From Gymnothorax reevesii (taxonomy: Eukaryota; Chordata; Actinopteri; Anguilliformes; Muraenidae): a DNA stretch of 64,000 nucleotides. Under the pieces are notes generated by a model that did no database searches, was not told where the DNA came from, and saw only the letters and a program-made list of their open reading frames with translations. The stretch spans positions 56,356,120 to 56,420,119 of the forward strand of contig CM056583.1 in assembly GCA_029721435.1 (NCBI GenBank). Reading direction: 5' to 3'. A program made the position numbers and the translations under genes. Position 1 is the first letter of the stretch; every line of letters starts with the position of its first letter. This document shows positions 41,356-52,400 of the stretch, one piece after another.

Positions 41356-42520
41356 AATAGTTATTTCTTAATGTGGGATTTTGTTTCCCACTGAATAAAT
41401 GCACTTGAATTAAAGGTTGGATTTCCCTCTTTTTTTCATTGTGGCCCTATAATATTTATTTTGTAGAAAAAAGCTGAATTTATTAGAAGCTAAAGAACAC
41501 ATCTTAACCAGAGGTGCCAATAATTATTGAGGGCCCTGTAGAATTCAACTTCATATCAAATGGCAGCTGGCAGCAAAACTTAATGTTACGTGCCAACTTT
41601 CAGGTCTGTTCAAGAAATGAACATAGCTAGTTGTACTTGTAAATAAGAAGGTAATGAAGCAATGAAGCTGTGAAAAATGGACAAACATTTTGGGATGAAG
41701 CAAGCACATCTCAAAGATAATCCTGATGCCACGTCCCGGGTACATTGTGTTTGTCTTTCTCCCGCATTTTGGCTGTCTATGGCACTTTTGGTCAGGCTCC
41801 TCTAATTGACTACCATTATTCAATTAATGCTCCGTTATTTCGCCGCTCCTCCTGTGCATTGCGCCTCCCTTTCCCTCATCTGTTTCTCATTGTTAATACA
41901 ACCCCAATTCCGAAATAGTCGGAACAAATTGTAAATTGTGAATAAAATGCAAAATGCAATGACTTTAAGATCCCATGAGCCAATATGTAATTTACAAGAG
42001 AACATGGATAACATTTCAAATGTTGAAACAGACATTTAACATTTTAATCCACAAAATGAGCTTATATCAAATTTTCTGGCTGCAATAGGTCTCATAACAG
42101 TTGGGACACAGGGAAAAAAAGGGCTGAAAAAGCAATTAATATATAAGAGAATCAGCTGAAAGAACATTAAGCAGGTAATTAAGTTAACTGGCATCAGGTG
42201 TGTAACATGATTGGGTATAAAAGGGATGTCTTCGAGAGGCTGGGCTCTCTGAAGTAAAGATAGTCAGAGGCTCTCCAACTTGCAAATGCATGCATAAAGA
42301 AATTGTGGAATACTTTAAGAACCATGTTCCTCAACATCAAATTGCAAAGGCTTTGAAGGTCTCATCATTGACTGTGCATAACATCATCAAAAGATTCAGA
42401 GAAACTGGAAAAATCTCTGTGCATAAGGGACAAGGCTGAAGGCTTTACTGGATGCCTGTGATCGTCGCGCTCTCAGACGCCACTGCATCACTCACCGGCA
42501 TGATTTTGTCGTTGACATTA

Positions 42521-44059
42521 CAAAACCCAAAACCAGTGAAGTTGGCACGTTATGTAAATCGTAGATAAAAACAGAATACAATGACTTGCAAATCCTTTTC
42601 AACTTATATTCAATTGAATACACTGCAAAGACAAGATGTTTAATGTTCAAACTGAGAAACTTAAATAACTTAAAATTTAAAGGCAGCAACACATTGCAAA
42701 AAAGTTGGCACAGGGGCCTTTTTACCACTCTGTTACATCGCCTTTCCTTTTAACGACACTCAGTAAACGTTTGGGAACTCAGACCAATTTTTGAAGCTTT
42801 TCAGGTGGAACTCTTTCCCATTCTTGCTTGATGTACAGCTTAAGTTGTTCAACAGTCCGGGGTCTCCGTTGTCGTATTTTACGCTTCATAATGCGCCACA
42901 CATTTTCAATGGGAGACAGGTCTGGACTACAGGCAGGCCAGTCTAGTACCCGCACTCTTTTACTACGGAGCCATGCTGTTGTAACACGTGCAGAATGTGG
43001 CTTGGCATTGTCTTGCTGAAATAAGCAGGGGCGTCCATGAAAAGACGTTGCTTGGATGGCAACATATGTTGCTCCAAAACCTGTATGTACCTTTCAGCAT
43101 TAATGGTGCCTTCACATATGTGGAAGTTACCTATGCCTTGGGCACTAATACACCCCCATACCATCACAGATGCTGGCTTTTGAACTTTGCGCCTATAACA
43201 GTCCCGATAATTCTTTTCCTGTTTCGTCCGGAGGACACGACGTCCACAGTTTCCAAAAACAATTTGAAATGTGGACTCGTCAGACCACAGAACACTTTTC
43301 CACTTTGCATCAGTTCATCTTAGATGAGCTTGGGCCCAGCAAAGCCGTCGGCGTTTCTGGGTGCTGTTGATTAATGGCTTTCGCTTTGCATTGTAGAGTT
43401 TTAACTTGTACTTGCAGATGTAGCGACGAACTGTAGTTACTAACAGTGGTTTTCTGAAGTGTTCCTGAGCCCATGTGGTGATGTCACTCACACACTGATG
43501 TCAGTTTTTGATGCAGTACCGCCTGAGGGATCGAAGGTCACGGGCATTCAATGTCTCTGAACCTTTTGACGATATTACGGACCGTAGATGATGAAATCCT
43601 TAAATTTCTTGCAATAGCTTGTTGAGGAATGTTGTTTTTAAACTGCTCGACAATTAGCTCACGCATTTGTTCACAAAGTGGTGACCCTCGCCCCATCCTT
43701 GTTTGTGAATGACTGAGCATTTCAGGGAAGCTGCTTTTATACCCAATCATGGCACCCACCTGTTCCTAATTAGCCCGTTCACCTGTGGGATGTTCCAAGT
43801 AAGTGTTTGATGAACATTCCTCAACTCTCTCAGTCTTTTTTGCCACTTGTGCCAGCTTTTTTGAAACATGTTGCAGGCATCAAATTCCAAATGAACTAAT
43901 ATTTGCAAAAAATTACAAAGTTTACCTGTTCGAACATTAAGTAACTTGTCTTTGCTGTGTATTCAATTGAATATAGGTTGAAAATGATTTGCAAATCATT
44001 GTATTCTGTTTTTATTTACGATTTACACAACGTGCCAACTTCACTGGTTTTGGGTTTTG
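42521..44059 (-). mobile_element. Tc1-like element C nested in element B
   Basis: TA at 42519-42520 and 44060-44061. Both ends read CAAAACCCAAAACCAGTGAA then GTTGGCACGT from outside in. 1.54 kb, minus orientation. It is the same subfamily as element D (59994), and a cousin of its own host B. Minus-strand transposase frames from about 43,759 (MGRGSPLCEQMRELIVEQF) to 42,730 are interrupted by several stops. Confidence 0.93.
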
Positions 44060-44821
44060 TACTAAATGGGCGCAGGAATACTTCAACAAACCACTGCCTG
44101 TAAACACAGTCCGCCGTGCCATCCACAGATGCCACCTAAAACTCTATCATGCAAAAAGGAAGCCATTGTTGAGCATGATCCAGAAGCGCCGCAATGTTCT
44201 GAGGGCCAAGGCTCAATTAAAATGGACTGTAGCAATGTGGCATAGTGTCCTGAGGTCACATGAGTCCAAATTTGTCATTATTGTTGGAAATCATGGGCAT
44301 AGTGTCCTCCAGGCTAAAGAGGAGAAACACCACCTCTCCTGTTATCATCGTTCAGTTCAAAAGCCAGCCTGTCTGATGGAATGGGGATGTATTAGTGCAC
44401 ATGGTGTGGGACACTTGCATGGTTTAAAATCACCATGAATGCTGAAACATATATCAAGGTTTTAGAGCAACATATGCTCCCCTCCAGACGAAATCTATTC
44501 CAGGGAAGGCCTTGTGTATTTCAGCAGGACAATGCAAAACCACATACTGCAGCTATCACAACAACATGGCTTCATAGGAGAAGAGTCCATCCGCTAAACT
44601 GGCCTGCCTGCAGTACTGATCTTTCACTGATTGAAAACATTTGGCCCATAATTAAACAAAAAGTCCATCAAAGGAGACCCAAAACTCTCCAGCAGCTGGA
44701 AGCCTGTATTAAACAAGAGTGGGATCAAATTCCAATGGCTAAACTCAAGAAACTTGTCTCCTCAATGCCAAGATGCCTCCACTCTGTTTTAAAAAGAAGA
44801 GGGGATGCTACATCATGGTAA
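43989..44821 (+). pseudogene. Element B transposase, 3' part
   Basis: Two frames at 43989-44438 (meaningful from about 44,062) and 44435-44821 carry the second half of a Tc1 transposase. They contain the VRRAIHRCHLKLYHAKRKP second HTH, a degraded first-Asp motif (LRSHESKF, Asp lost), FQQDNAKPH and SLIENIW. They overlap by four bases in different frames. Disrupted upstream by element C. Confidence 0.8.
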
Positions 44822-45041
44822 ACAGGCCTCTGTCCCAACTTTTTTGAGACCTGTAGTAGCCATCAAATTTGAAATGAGCTCATTTTGTGGATAAAATTGT
44901 AAAATTTCTCAGTTTCAACATTTGCTGTCATCTCTGTTCTATTGTGAATAAAATACAGGCTGGTGTGATTTAAAAGTCATTGCATTTTGATTTTATTCAC
45001 AATTTACACTTTGTCCCAACTATTTTGAAATTGGGGTTGTA

Positions 45042-47189
45042 CATCTATCCATCCATTCTCCACCGCTAATCCAGGGCCGAGTCGCGGGGGTAGCAGATTA
45101 AGCAGAAAGACCCAGGCGTCCCTCTCCCCAGCTACTTCCTCCAACTCTTACAGGGGCACCCTAAACTGTCCCCAGACCAGCCAGAAGACATAATACCTCC
45201 ATAATATCCTGGGTCTGCTTCGGGGCCTCCTCCCATTTGGACATGCCTGGAAGACCTCTAAAGGGAGGGGTCCAGGAGACGTCCGGACCAGATGTCTGAA
45301 CCACTTCAACTGACTCCTCTCACTGCAAACCACTGAAATGTGTGTTGCAGGTCACAGTGTCATGAAGCCAACAGGATCACGTTGTCTGCAAATAACAGAG
45401 ATGTAATCCTGAGGCCACCAAACTTGACACCCTCCAAGCCTTGACTGCGCCTTAACACCCTGTGCATGAAAATCATGAATAGAATAGCTGACAAGGCACA
45501 CCCTTGGTGGGGTCCAATACCAAATGGAAATGATTCCAACTTAATGCCAAGAATTGGGACACAACTCCAGATTTGGTTGCACAGGGGTAGGATGGCTTGA
45601 ACTAATGGCCCTGGAGCCTAATATTCCCACAGCACTCCCCACGGAATACCTCTGAGTCCGCAAAACACATGTAGACTTGATAGACAAACTGCTATGACTC
45701 CAGCAGTATCTGTGCAAGGGTAAAAAGTTAGCCCACTGTTCCACGGCCAGAACAGAACTCGCATTGTTCCTCCTGAATCTGATATTTGAAAATCGGGCAG
45801 AGTCTCCTTTCCAGCACCCTGGCATAGGCATTCCCTGGGAGGCTGAGCGGTGTGACCTCCCTGTAATTGGAGTACACCCTCTGGTCCACCTTTTTACAAA
45901 TGAGAACTGCCACCACAGTCAGCCAGTCCAAGGGTATTGTACCCTGCATCCACGCAATTTTGAACAGCCGTGTCAGCTATGACACCCCAAGAACATCCAT
46001 GGCCTTCAGCATCTCAGAGCAGATCTCATCTATCCCCAGTGACTTCTTCCACCATCAAACAATATCCGCAGTCAAGGTCATCAGTTCCCCACCCCTGATT
46101 AAAACAGCTAGGTTGAAGCCCTATCTCCCTTTCCTGAATCCTCTGACGATTTGCAAGAACCTCTTTGAGGCCACCCAAAATGTCCCTCTCTATAGCTTTC
46201 CTGAACTTCTCCTAAGCCCAAAATTTTGCATCTTCAACCACCGCGGCATTAGTCCTTCTCGCCTGTCGATACTGGTCTGCTGAATCAGCAGTCCCCTGGG
46301 CCAACCAAGCCCAAAAGGTCACCTTCTTCAGCTGGACGACCTCAGTCACCATTGATGTCCACCAACAGGTCCTTGGGTTACCAACATGACTGGCACCAAT
46401 AACATTCAGTCCACAGCTCAAAGCGCTGCTTCCACAATGGAGACTTCAAAAAGAAAGTCCACTTGGACTCCATGTCTCCAGCCTCTACCGCTTTTCCGGA
46501 AAGGTTTATTGAAAATCAACCAGATACGGTCCTATTCAAAACCTTCCCAGTCAACCCTCATGACACATTTAGGTTTATGAAGTCTATCCGGCAGTCTTCC
46601 CCACCATCTGATCCAGCTCACCACCAGGTGGTGATCAGTTGACAGCTCTTACCCTCTCGAGACCTGAATGTCCAAAACATACAACCGCATATCTGATGAT
46701 ATGATGGCAAAATCGATCATTGACCTTTAGCTGAGGGTGTTCTGGTACTAAGTACACTTATGAACTCCGTTATGCTTGAACATGGTGTTTGTTATGGAAA
46801 ATCCATGACTAGCACAGAAATCAAATAACAAAACACCACTCAGGTTTAGGTCAGTGAGGCCATTCCTACAAATCGCTCCCCTCCAAGTGTGTCATCATTG
46901 CCCACGTGAGTGTTGAAGTCCCCCAGCAGAACGACGCTGTACAGTTTGTGGGTAGTTGTTTCTATCCGCACGAAAACCTGTTCCGACTGTCATAGTGGGT
47001 TGTGCAGAACAGACCCCACCTGTCGCTGCACTTTGGGCGAAATGCGTCACCTCTGGTCTGGGGCTTTGGCTGTCAGTCCGACCCTTATGCGGCCCACTTG
47101 CCGCCTGAAGTTTAGTCGAACGACAAAATGGCCGATATTGACACCTTGTTAATCGCCTGCTGTTCCGCATGACTGAGCACGGTTTGTTC
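45042..47189 (-). mobile_element. RTE-type (Rex3-like) LINE copy, decayed
   Basis: Minus strand. Starting at 45,042 is the 3' end, beginning CATCTATCCATCCATTCTCC on the plus strand. The 3' ORF end at 45148-45333 reads RSQLKWFRHLVRTSPGPLPL then EVFQACPNGRRPRSRPR. Reverse transcriptase pieces at 45728-45949 read GTIPLDWLTVVAVLICKKVD, SNYREVTPLSLPGNAYARVL and IQEEQCEFCSGRGTV. Endonuclease-side fragments reach about 47.1 kb. Many stops and frameshifts. Immediately abuts Tc1 element B. Confidence 0.8.
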
Positions 47190-47702
47190 ATTTTCACCCG
47201 ATTTAAACTGGCTTTCGCACAGAATTGAGAGCATTAAAAACAAAACAAACACAATGGTTGGCAAGTTCAGACATTTCATTTCTTTCTCATCAATTTTCAG
47301 GAAAATTAACCCTTTGTCCGCTACCAGCCCGCCAACTTCAGACTTGGATTGCCGAGGTTGCCATTTTGAGGCAGGATCCTGCAATGGTCCGACGGTCTGT
47401 TTCAGACATGCTGAGGAGGAGCAGAGGTCTGTGTTCAAAGGAATGGAGCCCATGTCGAAGACTGAAATTTGAATGCAATGTTCCTTGAACCATGGACTTA
47501 AGTGCAGTCATGCTGCTGTAAGCGTGCTGAGAATAGCAAAATGGGAGTTCGATGTTAGAGGGCTGGTAGCGGACAATGGGTAATCCAAATTTCATGAAAA
47601 TCTGTGAGGAAAAAATGTAATGTCTAAACTTGCCCACCATTGTGTTTGTTTTGTTTTTAACCCTCTCATTTCTGTGCGCAAGCCATTTTCAATCGGGCTG
47701 GA
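47190..47702. mobile_element. Foldback element with ~155-bp arms
   Basis: The left arm (about 47190-47348) and right arm (about 47545-47702) are inverted copies. They share TTAAAAACAAAACAAACACA, GGCAAGTT(T/C)AGACATT and TTTGTCCGCTACCAGCCC-like blocks. The loop of about 195 bp is unique and non-coding as far as I can see. No target duplication recognised. Confidence 0.7.
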
Positions 47703-48790
47703 ATGACCTTGGCTGGAATACCACTACCCCTGTGTGGACTGACTTTCAATTTCACCTGTCACGTTACTTGTACTGCACAGACCCTATGAGTGCACCATTG
47801 ACCTTCTTTCTGGAATTTTCCCTCCTCATTGAGGCTAGTCCATGGCTCCTGGAATCATTTGAGCTTCTTCATTACCAGCCGCAGCTGGTTTCTTCTTCGC
47901 GTAGTTAACAATCACTATGCCCTTCTTTTGATGGATTCAGAATTTTTAACCGCCAAGGCTGTTGTTTCTTTACCGAGCTGGACCTGCATAATGGTTATTA
48001 CCAACATTATCTTCGAACTCAGTTTCTCTTTATCCGAACTAGTGACATGCAGTGTCTTAAGGTTCAATCTAAACTGGTTCTGATGTTATTTTGTTAATGC
48101 AGACAGACGGACAGCACTTATGATTCCAATACAAGCAATACTTCGTGGCTGGTTTAAACAGCTATGCTTCACGGCGGGAATCAAAAATCCGTATAACTTC
48201 TAATTGTAAGTCTGTACACTGTGTAACTGAGGGACAATCCGTATCCATATAAGTTGACAAATATGTAATAGAATGAAATTTAGATTACTAAATGTTTAAA
48301 AGGAATTTGAATTATTGGATAACTTAATTGGTGGTTATAAAAAGACTATTGATCAGTTGATCCCAATTGAGACAATAAAACTCCGGAAGATTTACTTTGT
48401 TTCAGTTGATTTAACAGTGCTTCAATTTCGTTGCCGCTGAAGTTTTTCTTTGTACAACCTTTTTTGGGTGGCATCTGTCAAATTGTGCCAAAGTCAGCTA
48501 TTTGCACACAGCACAGCACCTGCCCTTATGTGGTGTTTAGTGGACATTACCTATGCTAATTACAAACAATCGGCTACGCTCCTCCAATTGACGATCAAAT
48601 GGGATTCATCATTCTGCGCACATGGGTGAGAGCGGATTTCGATGGTAAAAACATTTAGTGCATCTGGAGTTACCTTGTCTTGCTTTTCCCTTAACGAAAA
48701 CATAAGAGAAAATAAGAGAATTTTAAGAGAATGTTTTTTTTTTTTAAAAGCCGCCACCACCCCCCCCACTCTGGAGGACAACCTTGTTAA
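47703..48790. other. Intergenic sequence, no gene recognised
   Basis: About 1.1 kb with only short open frames. T- and C-runs occur near 48,734 and 48,761. Confidence 0.55.
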
Positions 48791-49833
48791 AGGGGACCAA
48801 ATATGCTATTTTTCCAAGTTTATATTTTGGTCTTTGACTCCCCTAGAGTACTCCAGATCGCGCAAAGTAAAAAAAAAGGGTACTTATTTCACTCGTACTG
48901 CCATTCTCAAAAAGCCCCATTTGTAGTCAATAGTAGTCTCTGCCTGAAACGCCTCATTGGGGTGGCTCTTCCGCTACTGCCCCCACTGCCTGTGTGCCCA
49001 CTTTCTTCTGACTGGCCGGCTCAGTGGAGGGCGGATCTAGGCGGGACGATGCAGTGTCACAGTGAAACGTGAGATGCATCTGCCATCTGAGCTAAGGAAT
49101 CAGTGGGGAAATTCTGCTATAAAACGCAGTACATGTGTATAGATCTAATTAAATTAACTAGTTCTAATAAACTCAACGGCGAAAGTGGAGGACGCAGTGC
49201 GAGAGTCTGGCAGTTCAAGCAAGAATTTGCTATTGGCTACAGTTTGCTATGGCAACAGTTGGTGAGTACAGCGGTTTTACTACTCCTAGCTAGGATGCAG
49301 GGGAAGCTAGAATCCACCCCATATAGACACATTTGTAGAACAGGTTGACATGCCCAAGTGTAGACCGGAGACTGTAGAAATCCGGTGGGTCTGAGTTTAG
49401 AGGGAAACATGGACAGTGAGGGGCAGCTAAAAGTGGACCAACAGCTTATGGACTGCTTCGGTATGTATTAGGACCTGCTGGTTCATGTGCATAGCTGTGG
49501 TGTGTTGTTAGCATGGAGAAACGAACAGCTTCCGCCCTTGTTAGTGCCTGCTAGATTAGTTTCTGGTGTGGGCAGGTCCAGCGCAGTGGTTGGCTCTGGC
49601 TAGGTCTGTACTAATTGGACGGCACAATCTGACTTCAGGTTTTATCCAGATCTCGGGAAGATCTCGAGAGGAGCTGTTCAGAGAGGAAATCACGCTCACG
49701 AAATCACGTTCTTGGATTACAGCAAAATCCCTGTATCGTATATTTAGAAACTTTTCAGAGGTTGTGCATGGACAACCAACATTATAAAATTACTAATATG
49801 TATTAAAAGAAGGATTAGCATGTTAGGTCCCCC
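48791..49833 (-). mobile_element. TTAA-flanked element, second copy (Kolobok-like MITE)
   Basis: TTAA at 48787-48790 and 49834-49837. The left end, AGGGGACCAAATATGCTATT, corresponds to the right end of the 15.2-19.0 kb element. The right end, inverted, follows that element's left end over more than 150 bp (AACCTCTGAAAAGTTTC, GATACAGGG, CTCTCTGAACAGCTC). The copy is therefore in reverse orientation. At 1.04 kb it is internally deleted; I see no THAP frame. Confidence 0.75.
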
Positions 49834-50340
49834 TTAATTCAGTCAATTATATAATTGGTGGTCCAATAAGTCCTCCTACCATCACCCGACAAAACAAAAC
49901 ATGCAATAATTGAAAAAAAAAAAAAAAATTAAGAAAATGTTACTGCATGAGGCCCAATGTCTTCTTAACCTGACATTAGAGGGAAAAAATAGTGCCTTCC
50001 TCTGGTCTATTTTTCCACGCAATCCATTACCTTTCAAAAACCTCCTTGATTTTCTCTGCGAGTTTCACTCAAGCAGGGCATACATTTATAAATATTTTTC
50101 CTCTCTTTACGGCTGATTTGGTTGTTGCAATTTCATTTCCCTCAATCCAAGCATCCACAGGATGATTCTCCACAATATTAACCAGTTCTCTTTTATGATA
50201 TCAGGTTGAGCTTTTGATATACCTCCTCTTAAAGCTAGCAGAACAGCTGCTGAATCTAAGCAGATGAGGTTGCTTTGGTCTCATCTGCTATGTCCACCAT
50301 AATGCCCAAAGAAGACTGGTAGTTCTGTAGTGAACACTCA

Positions 50341-51992
50341 GTATGTTTACATGCACAGTAAGTCAAGCTACGGTTATAGCTTGATTAGGCCATTTAATCA
50401 GACTACTGCCCTTGTTTCAGTATACATGTGCAATAGGGGAATAGGTTTATTGACCAGAGCATGTCTGTCTCTGCTACGATAGGTGGCGCTATGCCCCCTC
50501 TCACCTTGTTTGTGTTGAACCTTTTTTCTGGTTGACGTATTATGTCACAGACCAAATCGACAAATAAGTTAGCTTGCGGCAAACTGGTATGTCAAGTGGT
50601 GAAAACCTGGGTACTGTCACAGCACTGTACATATTGTACATGCTGTATGCTATGTTTTTTGTACAGTTAAGATGCACACTATCCCTGATGGTTACAGTAT
50701 TAGTTGAAGGTTGCAACAACATATTGAGGGTTTGGAGTGCAATGGTTATATGTCCATTTTAGAGGTTTTGAGAAAATTTGATTTTTTTTTTTTTAGGTTT
50801 CCAAGTGTTCTATTAAATCAGGTATTTTATATCATGTTTTTTTTGTTTTTTTTTACCAGTCACTATTTTCAGCATGGTTCAGAAGAATATTGAAAACCTA
50901 AGTGTAACCGCAACATCATGGTCAAAATTGCCTCAATTTTGTCAAAATGTCACCTCAGTGCTCCAACAATTCTAGCCCATGATGTGACATAACCCAATGG
51001 TGATTGGTTAAAGGTAAGTTTGTTTGCAATAGAAGACAGACTATTCTGTATTAAAATTCATGTTTATTCATCAAAATGTCAATGTTTAATTCATATAAGC
51101 AGATTTTGTTGGACATATCACAAAATGAAACTGTGAATTCTGATTAAAAAAAATGAATGCAGATGGACATATAGTTATTGTGCTCCAAGGATTAGCTGAA
51201 GAAAGCTGCAACAAGGGGTAAAAATCTCAAAATCACAAAATTTTGACATATAACCATTGCGCTCCAAACCCTTGATATGCTCCTGGAATGCTCCAACAGT
51301 ACAATCTCTGCTATTCTCCCCATCTTGTGCTCCCTCTATTACCCCTGGGTGCATTTCCCAAAAGTGTAGTTGCTAACTAAGAAAGCAACTTACATAGTTC
51401 GTCCACTCAATGGTTCCAACTATACAAGTAAGCATCTGTGCTTTCGGTAAACAGACCCCTTAGCTCCCTGTGCATGTTGGATTCAGGTCAAGAGCACAGA
51501 CTTGGTGGGACAAAATCGTGAATTTTCCAAGGGCGAGTGGAAGTAAAAGTTTTGGATTACGCACAGGTCATTTGATAAATTATGCAGATTAATGGAGGAA
51601 GTTATGAGCCCCCGAGATGTGACTGTTCAATCACCAATACCAATGCAGATGAGGATTGCTACTGTTATGTACAAACGTGCTAGTTGTGCAGAGTACAGGG
51701 CTGTTGCTAATCATTTTGATGTTCACAAGACTTCTGAGTCAAAGCCCTGCACGATGAAGGAAGGAGCATGCACAGAGCTCATAGTCCAGTACAATTCATT
51801 TAGAGTGTATACATATTGAGGAGCAATCCTACAACTAACTGCAATATCTAGGGGTTTTAGACCGACTTTGAGAAACCCGATTTAGTACGATTTCAGTTGG
51901 ACTAACATGTTTACATGCATTTTAAAAGTCTGGTTTTAGTCAGACTAATGCAATAACTTGATTTTCTCTAACGGCATGTAAACGCACTCACT
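50341..51992. mobile_element. DNA element with GTTTACATGC inverted ends
   Basis: The left end is GTATGTTTACATGCACAG and the right end, inverted, is AGTGCGTTTACATGCCGT. Subterminal AGTCAAGCTACGG and GATTTAGTACGATTTC/AGTCGGACTAA-type words are typical of a high-copy fish repeat. 1.65 kb with a second inverted-repeat element inside. No coding capacity. Boundaries are approximate. Confidence 0.5.
50724..51274. mobile_element. Nested inverted-repeat element (TTGAGGGTTTGGAG ends)
   Basis: The left end is TTGAGGGTTTGGAGTGCAAT then GGTTATATGTC. The right end, inverted, is CAAGGGTTTGGAGCGCAATG then GTTATATGTCA, giving about 30 bp of good inverted repeat. An ATA flanks both sides (left ACATATTG, right GATATGC), possibly a 3-bp duplication. 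Non-coding. Confidence 0.6.
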
Positions 51993-52400
51993 GAGTCACT
52001 GACTGATCCTGGTATTAAGCTGTGCCAAATGCATCCCAAAACCTGCTTTATGACTCAGTGGTTCCCAGGAGCCATCTGTTAATATTTTTAAAGATTGCAT
52101 TGTTCTTTTAAGATAGTTCTCTATTATTGAATGTACTAATATCCTTAAAAGTTTAAATATGTCTGAGTCTTGCATTAACCGATAAAGAACTGATAACCAA
52201 CCAATTTTCTTTGCAATGCTTTCATGCTGAAGACTATTGCTAATTTCCATATCCAATAAATATTACAGGTGAAAAAGCCATCTGGTTTTACAATCAGACT
52301 GTTCGTCTTCTGCAAAAGGCACTTAGCTGGTAACGTGATCCTTGCAGTTATTAGAGAGCAGCTGCAAAAACGATGCAACAAAATAGCAGCAGCACCAGGG

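Larger units (their letters stand above)
39237..41538 (+). mobile_element. Tc1-like transposon with CAATAATTATTGGCACC ends
   Basis: TA at 39235-39236 and 41539-41540. The left end is CAGCACCCTCAATAATTATT; the right end, inverted, is CAGGGCCCTCAATAATTATT. Both continue GGCACC(C/T)CTGGTTAAG. A subterminal CAATTATTGGCACCCC repeat is also present near 40,093. Full length is 2.30 kb because a 672-bp element (39397-40068) has inserted; without it the size is 1.63 kb, normal for Tc1. Confidence 0.9.
41899..45039 (+). mobile_element. Tc1-like element B, host of a nested Tc1
   Basis: TA at 41897-41898 and 45040-45041. The left end is CAACCCCAATTCCGAAATAG; the right end, inverted, is CAACCCCAATTTCAAAATAG. 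Removing the nested element C (42521-44059) and one TA leaves about 1.60 kb. Plus-strand transposase pieces flank the insertion: an N-terminal part before 42,519 and, after 44,062, TKWAQEYFNKPLPVNTVRRA onward, with QDNAKPH and a DLSLIENIW Glu region at 44,435-44,821. Confidence 0.9.
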
